Of a stretch of 64,000 nt of DNA, positions 26,247 through 38,337 are shown one piece after another (position 1 is the first letter of the stretch; every line of letters starts with the position of its first letter). Both the position numbers and the translations under genes were made by a program. The stretch is from Labia minor. Taxonomy: Eukaryota; Arthropoda; Insecta; Dermaptera; Spongiphoridae. Below the pieces are notes generated by a model. It had not been told where the DNA came from, made no database searches, and worked only from the letters and a program-made list of their open reading frames with translations. The stretch is from positions 34,480,611-34,544,610 of the forward strand of contig OY720345.1 of NCBI GenBank assembly GCA_963082975.1. Direction: 5' to 3'.

Positions 26247-26728
26247 TTGGTAATTATTCAAGTAAACGCCTTTTCGTGAATTTGGGTAATACTTTACAAG
26301 TGGGTTCCTTTGCAATTCCAAATAAACTTTTAATTTTTTCGGACCTCTTCTAGTTATTAGTTACGAGATAAAAATTATTAACATTTGCATATAAATCCAT
26401 TGATATTCTAATTAGCTAGGATGTTTGACCACCAGAGGGCGCACTATTTTTCGGTTTTTATAAATTCGGTTTGGTTATATGAAAATTAAAAAATTAATTA
26501 AATAATTTTCCTATATCCAAAACGAACTTATAAAAATCGAAAATTAGTGATTAAGTGAATAATTAGTGAATTAGTCAATAAACTATTACTTAATGGCACA
26601 TTTCGACGTTAATAACTAATCTGTCAAACTTAAAAAATCTTTATTTTAATAATTTTTATCTCGTAAACTAGAAGAGGCCCGAAAAAACTTCATAAGAAAA
26701 GTTTATTTGAAATTGCAATAATTACCAA
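26247..26728. mobile_element. family F foldback MITE, copy 1
   Basis: Ends are perfect 12-bp inverted repeats TTGGTAATTATT / AATAATTACCAA. The arms continue to match imperfectly inward for over 100 bases (GGACCTCTTCTAG... against ...CTAGAAGAGGCC). The centre contains CAGAGGGCGCACTATTTTTC and TTCGGTTTGG, which recur in the 32-kb copy. No coding capacity. Transposase superfamily not assigned. Confidence 0.72.
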
Positions 26729-27582
26729 AAAAAAAAATATTGAAATTTAATATAATTTGCTCCGAAAGAATGATTTATTTTATTCTATTTTTAATATTTT
26801 TATATTATTTCACTGTAAAATTCTTGTATGAATTATATATTTACTTAAAAGATTGCAAAATTATAATTCTATTAAAAGATATATAGAAACAGTGATGTAA
26901 TTTTATCATACATGAGCAGATGAATTAATTCTATGCAAAAAAACAAGGACACAAGGACTCTTTTTATAGATATTATTAATTTGTTTCTACTTAGAAAATC
27001 TCCGAATTAATCCTAGTAATATAGAAATAAAGTAAATCTTCCTTTGGCCTTAAATAGAGAATCACACAACAGCTAAAATAATGAATATCATTTCTAAAAG
27101 AATAGAACCATTCAAAAAAAAATATAATCGAACAAGAAATAAAAAATAACAAGATAACACAGAGAAAAAAAATAATATTTAAAAATAGATAATTTATTAA
27201 TTTTAATTTATGATAAACAAATGGAATATGATCAAATATGGTCAAACGTGTCAACGATGGTACTAAAACGCGCCTTGAATACCAAAGTAAACCATCCAAG
27301 TCATGAGAAATTAATCAATAACTACTTTTAAATGACTTTGAAAAATTAGTATAGGATAAGTAAAATATATGATGTTTTTTTATAATTCAAAATCATAAAA
27401 ACTATTTACAATTTTATTAAATATTTTTATTAATATTTTCTATATTTGTAAAATTAAAAAAAAATTATAATTGTAATTTATTAATTTACAATTATCTTTT
27501 AAAGAATTGGAACAATTATTTATAAAAAAATATTACAAATAAAAATATCAAAATGAAATAAATATCAAATTAATTTTAAAAT

Positions 27583-27659
27583 TATTACTTTAAATTATCC
27601 AAGTTCGAAACAGAGAGGGAGTTCAAGGGCGATTCTCTATCCCTTATTTTTATATTTAC
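27583..27659 (+). repeat. short repeat H, copy 2
   Basis: Second copy of the 75-bp unit at 22643-22718. Here about 190 bases of AT-rich DNA separate it from the next family B copy. Confidence 0.7.
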
Positions 27660-27851
27660 AAAAAAACGAACAATTATTACTTACTTAGAGTAAATAATCA
27701 ATCGAAAACATTCATATACCTGTGTGGTTAGTCTTGATTACTAAAAAAATAATTATTTTTCAATATCAACTTATTTACTATAACTTTTCTAGGATCAGTT
27801 AATAAACAATTTTAATTAGGTAAATAAACAAAAAAAATAAAAAAAAATAAG

Positions 27852-28218
27852 CTGGAGTGTCTCCACACGACTATCTCGCAATTCGAATTGAATTAAATAA
27901 CATATATTATATTTAAATTAAATTTAATTAATTATAAATTAAAATTAATAAATAATATTTATTAAACCAGCGCATGTTTGGCTCTTTGTTGATGACACCA
28001 CGTCACGTGTTAGCGTATTAATTTGCAGTATAAAAAATTAATTCCGGTACTTTCAGCGATTCAATCAAGCTGAAATTCTATATATAGCAGTTTTTGCGTA
28101 ATCTTGTCTACATACACACATACACACACACAGACCTTAGTGACAATGATTCAGGAACCTTCAAAACGTATAAAAACATCAAAATCTCGACATTGAAAAT
28201 TTTCTGGCGAGACAGTAA
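27852..28218 (-). mobile_element. family B element with internal deletion
   Basis: Both ends are present, but the segment from the TATATATAGCAG motif to TTTGCGTAATCTTG is deleted (roughly 140 bases missing relative to the copies at 0.7 and 22.7 kb). The CA microsatellite and right-end GGCGAGACAGT remain. Confidence 0.75.
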
Positions 28219-28229
28219 TATGATAAATC

Positions 28230-29970
28230 ACATATTTATATGTTTCCTATAAGAATCAATTAATTAGCGTAGATTTATATTGAAATGTTTATCTTCATCA
28301 TAACTCTCCTATAAAAATGTTGATCAAGATAAATTAATTAACCAATTAAACGTTTAATCATTTTATTAGAAATTAATTTAATATTTTATACATATATCTA
28401 TTTATTTTTTTAATTTAATGAAAATAAAAATGGCAGAGAAATGTCAGTAGAAGGAAAAACTACTGTATAACAAACACTTGCATGCAAAATCGAATATAAT
28501 TGTTTATATTATTGTGCGTGTGCATGAATATGATAAGCCCTTGGGGCTTTGATTCAATCTTCGGGTCCTGGGTCCCCTACTTATCAAGTATTTCAATTTC
28601 AAACTGACCTCATATCATTAAATTTTCTTCCTACATCAATAAAATCCAATTCGTTCAAATCAAACTACATTCGATCGTTCAACTAATTAAGAAAGCCCCT
28701 CCCCCCTCATCTATTTTTTTATTATATTACCAACTCCTCTCTTTATCTTCTTCTACATATTTTCCTCCATTCTCTCCTCACTTCACTTTTTTTTTATTTT
28801 ACATTCTACCTACAAGTGAACATTGAATACGATTTTGATTAAAGATATACTAAAACATGATATATGTTAATTAAGTTTGTATTTGCATAAATCACGTCTT
28901 TATAGTAGAAAGTATCCAATCCACTCAAAAAGAAAAATAATGTCAAGTTGAAAATGTATATTTCAAAATGAATACTGTAGAAATAAATGGTGTATTATAT
29001 ATATATATATATATATGTATATAAGACTTACCTATCATATATCTTAATTTAAAGAAATCGATAGATACATATATTCTAATTTATTTTCGATTTATAATGT
29101 AATAAGAATCTTGTTTATTTCAAATGAAAATATAAATTACTAATTAAAAAATAACTAACAATTATTATATGAATTTTAATTTTAATTTATGGCATAATAA
29201 ATTATGAAATTCTATAATAAATCAAATTCTTTGATAAGAAAAATAAAATGGGTGTGATGTGACCTCGTTAAAAAAATTCTCCCTTAAATTCATATAAATA
29301 AACAGGTGCAATTTTTTTTTTTTTTTTTTTTGTTGATTTGTTGAAAAAGGACTTAAGACTTTAACCGAATGATGTAGGAGGAGATGTCCTACAGCCAGCT
29401 AAATGTGGTATACAGAGAGTTCATTGCACCCTGACCCCTCACTGACTCATAGATTCCCAAAATGGTAACTATTTATTTATTTATATTTTAATTTTAAAAA
29501 ATAAAATTTTTTTATTAAAAAAAATTATTACTCAATTACTAAATAAAAAAATAAATTTTGTAAATTATTTAATATATCCATAATTTGAGGTAATCTGATG
29601 ATTTCAATATAATTGAAACTAAATCAACATATAAAACTTTATATTCTCTGGAAGTGAATCTTTTTTTAATATAAAAAAAAGATAGTTTTTTAAGGCACTT
29701 AAATTAAATTAGACTTTATATTTAACTATTCTTCAAACATCAATATATTTACAAAATTTATTAGATAATAAATTTTATTTATAGTTGAATAAAGTTTTTC
29801 CACTAATAATAAATTTTAAAATATGACAGGGTGAATATTCTACAAATTTAGATATATAAGAAATAAACGTTTTTTTATACATTTATTAAGCTATTAAATT
29901 TGAAATTTGCAGTAAATTATTATAAAAACTGATCAAATTACATTCAATCCATCCACATATCTCTATAATA
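28230..29970. other. AT-rich stretch with small GC patches
   Basis: Mostly A/T sequence with a TA run (28996-29017) and a T run (29310-29330). A GC-richer patch at 28535-28580 contains a 27-codon ATG frame (28524-28607, PWGFDSIFGSWVPYL) and another at 29365-29460 is open for only short spans. Neither is supported as a gene. Confidence 0.5.
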
Positions 29971-29975
29971 TATAG

Positions 29976-30277
29976 CAGTGATTCTCAACCACTGTGCCGC
30001 GGCACTTTTGTGTGCCGCGAGATTTTCAAAATGTACCGCCAAATTTTACAAATGTAAAGTTCAAATTAAGAAAAAGTACTTATTTATTTTATATGTATGT
30101 AAAAAAAAAGGTAAAATGTTTTTGCGATCAGCCTCTTAAACATCTCTGACTTTTTTTCAATTTTTTTAATATGGTAAAGAAGTAAATAACTTTTACACTT
30201 AATTTTTTCTTTGTGTGCCGCCAAATTTTTAAATCGTTAAAAGTGTGCCGCGGTATAAAAAAGGTTGAGAATCACTG
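29976..30277. mobile_element. hAT-type MITE, complete
   Basis: 302-bp element with perfect 15-bp terminal inverted repeats CAGTGATTCTCAACC / GGTTGAGAATCACTG. Flanking octamers ATATATAG and ATATATAT differ at one base, consistent with the 8-bp target duplication of the hAT superfamily. Internal TGTGCCGCGGCAC-type blocks occur near both ends. The TIR type is a widely known hAT terminus. No transposase frame, so it is non-autonomous. Confidence 0.88.
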
Positions 30278-31776
30278 ATATATATAAATTTCCTATAATC
30301 AAATATAAAATTTCATTGAATTCTAAAACTTGGATTGTTAGTTTAACTTATAACCGAAGATATAGGAATAGTTCACATTTTAGAAAAGATCTTTTTTTTT
30401 AGTAATTTGAATTTATACAATTTTCGACATGCATTTAAACATTTAAATTAAGCAAAAGTTGAAATTCAATTTTTGGGTAAATATTTCCTAAAACCAAATT
30501 GAAATTTGAAAAATTATATGTAAAAATAAGAGATTGTTTTATTTAAATGAACTATAAAAAAAATAGAGGGGATGTGATTTTCCAAAGAATAAATTAAATA
30601 TTAATCGTGGGATGTATTTTTCAAACAGTCATGAACTTGTATATTTTCTAGGCCTCGAAATATTCACATTTTTATTATTCTATTTTTTTATTCTTTTATT
30701 TATTATTTTAATGATAGTTCATTTTCTTTACATATATAAAACTGTATATTAATATTATTATATAAGTACATTTTCCAAATATATATATATATATATATAT
30801 AAGTATAATTTTAAATAAAGAATGAGAGAAACCTTATATGATTTTCTCATTGAAATTTTTAAAAAATTATTTTTAATAAATTCATTATAATTATTTTTTG
30901 AATAGCAATAGTATAGATTTTTAAAAACACAATATTTAGATTGATTTAAAAAAATAATACAATATTTTATTATTTATAATAATAATAAAGGTAATCAATA
31001 ATAATTAATAATACAAAAAAATACATTTAAACGTAAAATTATTGTTTGTTTTTTTTATAAAAATTCATTAAATACAATCATCAGATGTGTTTTTTTTAAT
31101 ATTAATACACAATCTTATTAAAAAAATAGTGATGACTATTGAAATGTAATTTTCTAAGAATATTTTTTCATCCTTTAATATTAATTAACAGTAATATTAA
31201 TTAGTATTCTCCTTATTGCTAAAACATGTTTTGTCGGCGGATCACACTCAAACTCATCTTGATTAGTAGGACAGTACAACGATCATAAAATAAACTTTTG
31301 TTTTATTTGGTTAAATATTAACAAATCAAATCACCCACTGATAATTACACAAAATGCAAATATACTATACTACACAAAAAGTAAACAATTTTTTTTCCAA
31401 ATACAGGCATGCCTAAGATAAATATTTTAATATTAACTCAACTAAATAAAATGACTTTGTCCTCATCAACGGTCTCATTGTGAATAGTTTAGGTCAGAAT
31501 GATAATGAGGACAATGTCCTTGAAACTATAGTCACTATAAAACATTCCATTTAAGTAGAAAATACTAACATTATATTAATACAGATATAAATTCATAAAT
31601 ACTTCTGTTAATATTGACAAATCTCAATCTAAATAATGATCTCTTTTTTTAAATTTTAAAGAAAAATTAAAAACAAAAAAAAAAAAATATTTATTACATA
31701 TTTAATATCCATATTTTCATGGGAGGATGGGGAATTAGTTTTCTAATTGTGTTCGCTTCTCCTCAACCTCTTTTAG

Positions 31777-31890
31777 TCAGTTTTACGACAAGCAAGAGAT
31801 CGTGAGGATCTATTCTACATCCCTCTGCCCACATATAATTTTACTTATTCGAATAATTTAAAACATAGGAAAAAATTAAATTCTAATTAG
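31777..31890 (+). CDS. candidate terminal exon, unknown product
   Basis: A strong acceptor (CTTCTCCTCAACCTCTTTTAG) ends at 31776 and is followed by 37 open codons to TAG at 31888-31890. The product starts SVLRQARDREDLFYIPLPTY and is basic at its end (KHRKKLNSN). Purine-first codon bias supports coding in this frame. No upstream exon or family recognised. Confidence 0.3.
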   Translation, partial: SVLRQARDREDLFYIPLPTYNFTYSNNLKHRKKLNSN

Positions 31891-32089
31891 ACGAGATTTA
31901 TTTAAAAGGATTACATTTTATCTATAACGAATATAGTAGATATATAATAATTAATTGATTATAATCTACGTAAAATTCAGTTTAAAAAGAAAAAAAAAAT
32001 AATTTAATAAAAAAATATGTAGTGTAAAAAATAATATGGCATCCCATAATTAGATATAAATTCATCAAGCTGTATATATATTTAATTTC

Positions 32090-32592
32090 GGTAATTATTT
32101 ACAAAAACGGAAGCATCAGAGATTTGGATAAAACTACCAGTAGATTCCTTTTTTAATTACAAAGAAAGTTTCTTTATACAATATTTCTTGGTCGCTTCTA
32201 GTTTCTGAGATAAAAGTTATTAAAGTTTGACAGATAAACTAGTTATAAACGTTCAAATGAGGAGTCATTTAATGTTTTATTTTACTATTCACTAATTTTC
32301 GGTTTTTTCGATTCGGTTTGGATATAGTAAAATTATTTAATTAATTATTTTTTTAATTTTCTGAACTGAAAAAAACGAGGAAAATAGTGAAGCCCTCTGC
32401 GGGCCAAATGAATAAAACATGGTGCTAAATTAAATGTCAATGGATTTATATGCAAATTTGAATAATTTTCATCTTGGAAACTATATATAAGTGACCATTT
32501 GATAATTTAATAGTCTCTTAGAATTAAAAAAGGAGTCCATTGGTAAAGTTTTATCCAAATCCCTGAAGCTTCCATTTTTATCAACAATCATC
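32090..32592. mobile_element. family F foldback MITE, copy 2
   Basis: Inverted arms: GGTAATTATT... at 32090 and a diverged counterpart ending 32592; both arms contain GGAAGC(A/T)TCAG(A/G)GATTTGG followed by ATAAAACT. The centre shares TTCGGTTTGG and GCCCTCTGCGGGCC-type sequence with the 26-kb copy. More diverged than copy 1. Confidence 0.65.
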
Positions 32593-33165
32593 TTAATTTC
32601 TCATATATTAAGAATATTAATTTCACTATTATATTTTTTGAGAACTCAAAAAATACTATTTAATATTAATCTCATAATGATAATATATATATGATCTTAA
32701 AATATAATATATATTTATATTTCACATGTTGTTTATTTTTATATAAAAATAAAAAAAAGTTATTTTATTTGATGCGTCAATTTTAAACATAAATAGCTAA
32801 GATATAAATATTAATAAGTTGAAAGAAAACAAATCATTTTAAATTATAACCGTAATAACCAGATGGATTAAACTTTTCTTCAGACTTTCCCAGTTCTTAA
32901 AAATTATTTTCAAACATTTCCTGGATGAAATTCTATTTATTTCACACATCTTATGAACATGGCATGTCATAAATTAGTAGCAGAAAAAAAACCGACTATC
33001 CCTAAGTATGAAGAAGGTAAAAAAAAAATAATAAAAATGATGATTCGACCAGTAATGAATCTGTCTCGGTTGGTTTTTTTTGAGAGTAATCATTTCCTGG
33101 GGCTCTAATATCGGGACAGTGCCTGTCAATTGAATTTTTAATATATGAATAAATAATAGTGGGTT

Positions 33166-33382
33166 CCGCAGAACGGCATTATTAGTGGCCGTGTGGGCTG
33201 CAGCCTGTGGCTGTTACATAAGCGTGCGAATCGTTGGTGAGCACAACTCACCAAGGAGGTTCGTCACCGGGATGATGAGCATCGTAAGTCTGAACGTCAC
33301 TGGTTCCCTTGTCGACGTTACGCAACGTCGTTGGCGGCGCCGCTCCGGAACCATATTAGCTTCAAACCCAACCAACAGCTAA
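33166..33382. CDS. GC-rich exon-like island, strand uncertain
   Basis: About 215 GC-rich bases in AT-rich DNA. Plus strand: a long open frame ends at TAG/TAA near 33380, begins TALLVAVWAAACGCYISVRI (membrane-like) and contains a donor G|GTGAGC at about 33236. Minus strand: a strong acceptor (TTTATTTTAATTTTAG, exon from 33378) and a donor G|GTGAGT (after 33252) bracket 127 bases open in one frame, with an alternative frame ending DAHHPGDEPPW then stop. I cannot decide the strand or name the product. Confidence 0.25.
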
Positions 33383-35039
33383 AATTAAAATAAATAGAGC
33401 TATATACGCCACTCGAGCGAGCAACAAACATCATCCTATGGTAAAATACACATATATGGAAAACAATTTCCAACCAAGTGTCACGATATGTCAGCACTTG
33501 AGAGTCCCGTTGCACAAATCGAATGCCATTAACGAGGGACGGACATTAATTCGAAATTTGAGGACAAACTATGTTTATCTATTTAAATTCAACAACAAAA
33601 ACAACACAACAACAACTACAACAAAAGCACGCATCCTTTCCTATGTATAGAAATAAATAAAATAAAAAAAAAATAAACAAAAAATTATAATTCATTTTGT
33701 TAAACATATAATCAGAAAGAGAAAAAAATATCAATGATAGGAATGAATATTAGACTAATGACATTTTGAAAAGACAGGTTGTCTTTTGGAATTTTTATAA
33801 TTTAATATTCATTTAATCTAAAATCAAATCAAATTAATGATCCAAATATATAAATTAAATCATTTTTAATTTAATATGATGTATGTAACATTATATAAAT
33901 CTTGGTATGTTTTTTTATAGATTCAAAGCTAATGCATTTAAGCATATAAATAATAATTAAAATTAATTTGTGAATTTTAATTTGACTTCATTATTATTTT
34001 GTTGTTTTTGTTTTTATTTATTAAATTATATTTCAATTCTATTTACAATAGTTAAACATATATATAGAGATAAATATATATAATATAATTCAAATACAAT
34101 TAATAAAATAGGTTGGTGACAGAGGGTTTTACATTTCAAAAATTTCGGAGGATAAGGCTGATTAAAATTGTTATATATAAAAAAAAGATTGATATTTTTT
34201 AATTGTATTTCAAACTTTTTTAAACTAAATTAAAGTCGTATCTCTAACAATGAATGAGATTAATTAGTTATTCTATTGGTTGTCATTGATGCTGATAATA
34301 AGATAATAGAAATGAGATTTATTTTAATGAAAATTCTATTGGAATTGGAATATTTATAAAAATAATAGAGAGATAATATTTTTTTTTGTTTTTTTAAAAA
34401 AAAAATTTAAATTCAAGTTAAAATTTTTTTATTTTTACAATAGATAAATATTATACATACATAATTTTAAACTTTTCAGTATCTAGTGTCAAATCTTAGG
34501 ATAAAAAATTAATAATATTCTTTGGAATTTTATTTATATTAAATATATTCGTTATATATTATTAACAAAATGTCTACGTTTTAAATTGTTTATTCATTAT
34601 TTTTACAGAAAAAAGTGAAAATTTATAATTGAATTTTTGATAATAAAGATATTATTATTTTATAGATTGATTTAATTAATAAAAAAAAAAGATATGGTTT
34701 GCTCGTGTTAAATTTCATCTGACATATAAACCTATATTTTTAAGATATATGTTAAATAATTTTTTTTTTTTTAATTATAACCAGTGTCAATTAAAAATAT
34801 CAGAAGAAGGCTCTTTAATTGCTTTCTATTGTGTTAATTAAAGATTAAAGAGTGTGGAGAAGAAGACAGTCGTCAAGAACGAAACTCTGACGAAAGCCAG
34901 ACAAGTCAAACCCCACTAACTACCATGCAAATATTTATTTATTTTTTTCACTCGAGTGTGAAATTCAAATAGGAGATAATCTATTGGTGAAAATATATTT
35001 CATTATAATTGATTACAGCCATGAATGAAATCAACTTAC

Positions 35040-35113
35040 TGTTTTGAGATTGGTTCCGGCTAATGTTGGATTCGGTATGCGCCCGTTGAAAGGTGTTTTA
35101 CCTGACGGCGACG
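35040..35113. CDS. short exon-like island, strand uncertain
   Basis: Minus strand: bases 35113-35040 lie between a plausible acceptor (CGCAATTCTTAAG) and a perfect donor ACA|GTAAGT and read SPSGKTPFNGRIPNPTLAGT. In phase it could splice to the 33378-33252 exon. Plus strand: an overlapping frame with stronger purine-first bias reads VPANVGFGMRPLKGVLPDGD and ends at TAA. A (CAC)n run follows at about 35138-35152. Confidence 0.22.
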
Positions 35114-36157
35114 CTTAAGAATTGCGGCAGACCACACACCACCACCACCACCAACCGGCCTGCACCTTCAGTCAATATTTCAATTCCTCGTAACCACATC
35201 TCTTCATTATAGATTTAAGAATGACCGCAATTGATTTTTCTTAATATGACCCATCTAAAAATGGACTATAACTCAAATATTTAAGATGTAATAAGTAGAA
35301 CAAATCAATAAAAAAGTTAATTGATTATTAAGAGAAGACAATAGGGGGATGAGAAAAGATGGGGAGAGAGGGGAGGGGAAATTTTGAAAAAAACATTTTA
35401 ATTATTATTAATAATATTAGAGTAATTAAAACCAAGCGAATATATATACTTATATATATATATATTTTTTTATTTTGTTTTAGGAAAAACATCATCCATG
35501 AGTAATTCATTCAATTTTCAAGATATTCGTATAATTGATCAATTAGACTGGAGCAGAGTCTCTTTAATTAATTGTTACTAAGTATTCCACGAAAAGAATT
35601 AAAGATTTTAAAAGTTCAAAAAAAAAATAATAAAAATTGACGTTAATGTATAATATTTAAATAGTTTTTAGAATTGACTTTGGAATTGAGCCCGGATTCA
35701 TACAAATTTTAAATATTTTCCCAAAAATTAATGAAGATGTTAATATACACTCCTGTGAGAAGAAAATTTTTTTTATTTCTTAAAGAATATAGGTACGTAA
35801 GAAAACAACAACAAAAAACACAAATGGAGGTGAGGGGGGAGGAGAAGACAACTAATTAAATTAAGCAAAGCATGGATTTTTGTTTTAGTATGGAAAAAAA
35901 AAACAGCGGCACTTAACAGATCACAACACAACATGGAAATAAAACATCACTATGCAAGATTTTTTTTTTTTTTTGAGGAAAAAAAATAAAAAAATAAATA
36001 ATTGTGTGAAATTAAATTAGGGAAAAAAAAATTTAATGAAAAGAAAGAATATGCAGTGTGAATGGCTAGCGTGAGTGATGGAGTGACTGGGTGGATGATC
36101 ATCCTTAACCGTGTCCGAGAGGCAGCCGATGGAAGCGACGTGAGCGCGAAGGCAGCC

Positions 36158-36316
36158 TCAGCCACACTGGTTGCTGCCGGAGGAAGCCGCTGCTCGGGAA
36201 ACAGCGTCGCCGACGTCGTCCAACCCGTCGCCGCCTCTCGAGGGGGGCAACTTCTCCAAAACATTGCCACTCGCCAATGTATAGGCAGCCTGGATTAACT
36301 CCAGGTTTTCCTCCGG
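36158..36316 (-). CDS. candidate terminal exon, unknown product
   Basis: On the minus strand an acceptor (TTGTTGGGTGATTGACAG) is followed from 36316 by 52 codons to TGA. The frame begins PEENLELIQAAYTLASGNVL, predicted helical, then a Gly/Asp/Ser-rich tail (SRGGDGLDDVGDAVS). G-first codons dominate. The island is GC-rich and other frames are open too (plus 36062-36298; minus 36323-36105 and 36270-35950), which lowers confidence. Protein family not recognised. Confidence 0.32.
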   Translation of the reverse strand, partial: PEENLELIQAAYTLASGNVLEKLPPSRGGDGLDDVGDAVSRAAASSGSNQCG

Positions 36317-36729
36317 CTGTCAATCACCCAACAATCTATCAAATGATAACTCACCTTCCTTCCATCCGGAGATTATACATCTATCGATAATATACCTATC
36401 AATGAAAATTCCTTTAAAATTACTTCCACTAAATGTCTATACTAAAATATAAATCTCAATTGATTTAGCTTAGTAGGAGGGGATTCAAGTCTTAAACAGA
36501 AGTATTTTATATTATTTCAGTCGTTTTTTTTTTTAGAAAATCTAATAAAATTTTATATATAAGATGTAAAGGAAAATAAATTCACTTAATTAATTAAATT
36601 AATTTAAGAAAAGATAAAATAATTATAATAATGAATTTTTTTTTAAATATTAATGTACCAAATAGAAAAAAATAAAAACTATAAATTAATTTTGATTAAC
36701 TATTAGGTGGGTATTGATGATAAAAAAAT

Positions 36730-36856
36730 CTGGAGTGTCTCCACTCGACCATCTCGCAATTTGAATTGATTTAACATATATTATAATTAAATTAAATTTA
36801 ATTAATTAAATTATAAATTAAAATTAATAAATAATATTTATTAAACCACCGCGTGT
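36730..36856 (-). mobile_element. family B element, truncated
   Basis: Hairpin/inverted-repeat end of family B (CTGGAGTGTCTCCACTCG) followed by about 100 bases of its A/T-rich body, breaking off after TTATTAAACCACCGCGTG. Downstream at 36912-36970 is an unrelated GC-rich repeat-like piece (GGGCGGCAAACTGGAGATCG). Confidence 0.7.
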
Positions 36857-36981
36857 GAATTTATTTATGTGTATTAATTTATAAAAACCACTTTTGATTG
36901 ACTTATAATAGAAAGGGCGGCAAACTGGAGATCGCCCCGGGCGGCAAGAGTTCTAGGTACGCCACTGGATGGAGGTCGGAC

Positions 36982-37086
36982 ATGACAGAAACTGTAAGCG
37001 AAATCTTCATATTACAAAGAATAATTTTCAAATCCCCTAGCACCACAGAATTAGATAAGTTTCTTTTAAGGGAGGAAATTAACTAA
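36982..37086 (+). CDS. small ORF, unknown, 34 codons
   Basis: ATG frame reading MTETVSEIFILQRIIFKSPS then TTELDKFLLREEIN, with coding-like codon bias. It follows the GC-rich repeat-like piece at 36912-36970 and precedes repeat E. It may be an exon or a transposon ORF remnant; no match recognised. Confidence 0.18.
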   Translation: MTETVSEIFILQRIIFKSPSTTELDKFLLREEIN

Positions 37087-37345
37087 AATCTAGAAAAATT
37101 AATAAATGAACTTAATAATAAAAAAAACAAATAAATCAATTAATTTAAATTAATACTATTAATGAATGTATATATTGGTCATTTATCTATAGTTTTATAC
37201 CGTTAATTTTTATAAATTGTCTCAACTCTCTATTTTTGCATTTTCTCAAGTTTCATTATAATTAAAAATATTCAATAATAATCTAGCAATGAAAATAAAA
37301 TACCAAAATGTAATGATCAAGAAATATTATACTCTATTTCACTAT

Positions 37346-37361
37346 TATAACATATACAATA
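37346..37361. repeat. left 16-bp target site duplication of the family D insertion
   Basis: TATAACATATACAATA, repeated exactly at 38338-38353 on the other side of the inserted retrotransposon. The uninterrupted E copy near 40277-40292 has this sequence once (ATATAACATATACAATA). Confidence 0.85.
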
Positions 37362-38337
37362 CTTAAGAACCATAGGCGGAGGAAATATTAGGAGATATCA
37401 TTGCGGGTTCAGGCCAAATCGACCAACATTAATTAAGATATTTTCATTATGACAGATATTAGGAAAAAAACCGCGAATTCAATATTCAATCTGTTCACTA
37501 ATTATTTGTAGACTTTAGTAAAACATACGCATGACTCAATAGATCCAATCAATCTTCAAATTTGTCTTGAAGGTAGTAAAGAAAGAATAAGATGCGGAAA
37601 TCAATTGTAAAATATTAGGTTACCCAGACGACTTAAATATAATAGGAGATTCGGCAATTGCGATTACAGATAGCGAGGAAAATTTAATGGAGGTTTGAAA
37701 TTAATAGGGATAAGAAAAAATATTTAGTAACAAAGAGGAAGAGTATTAACATACAAAATCTTAAGATACAAAATGTAGAATTTGAATATGTAGAAAAATT
37801 GAATGTAATCACGAAGGATAATAATATTTGAGAAGAATTTAAATCGGGGTTGCAATTGGGAAACGCCTGTTATCTGCAATAAAGAGGCTTATCTCTTCAA
37901 AATTATTATCAAAGGGAATATATAAAAAGATTATTTTGCCTGTTGCATTATATGGGTGGGAGGCATGGTCTATGACCCTTGGAGATGAGAGTAGATTCAG
38001 AGTATTTGAGAATAGGATTCTTCCCTGCATTTATTGGCCAAAGAAAGATGAGGTCACCGGGGAATGGGGGAGACTGTATAACAAGAAATTGCATGGCCTC
38101 TCTGCATCTTCAGAAATAGTTAGGGTTATAAAAGGGAAAAAACTGCGATAGACAGGGCACGTGGCTAGAATGGGAGAGGAAAAAGATATTGGTGGGAACG
38201 TCCGCTTGGAAAACCAATGACGCGTAGGAAGGGACGTAAGAGAGATGGAACAAGGGCTCAGGATAGGGACACTTGGAGAAATGTGGTTGTTGCGGCTAAG
38301 AGCTTTCGAGTATCTTTGAGCCACATAGGTAGATAGA
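37362..38337 (+). pseudogene. family D non-LTR retrotransposon, 5'-truncated, RT and C-terminal part
   Basis: Decayed reverse-transcriptase sequence. Visible blocks in order: YHCGFRPNRP (from about 37396), FVDFSKTY (37505-37528, the first catalytic Asp motif), YPDD (37621-37632, where YADD is usual in this group), then ALYGWEAW (37945-37968) and ENRILPCIYWPKK, typical of the region after the RT domain, and GHVARMGE near 38158. Several stops and frameshifts disrupt it. The 3' end runs into a GATA-type tail. It is flanked by an exact 16-bp duplication, as expected for target-primed insertion. Confidence 0.85.

Noticed and set aside
26991-27299. Minus-strand 102-codon frame
   Set aside because: Very rich in Phe, Ile, Leu and Tyr from a T-rich strand. 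Only the first 25 codons look coding, and a competing plus frame (27238-27306) covers the same bases. Not supported as a gene.
31457-31514. 10-bp inverted repeat TTGTCCTCAT / ATGAGGACAA
   Set aside because: Short, 38-base spacer and no second copy; expected by chance in this much sequence.
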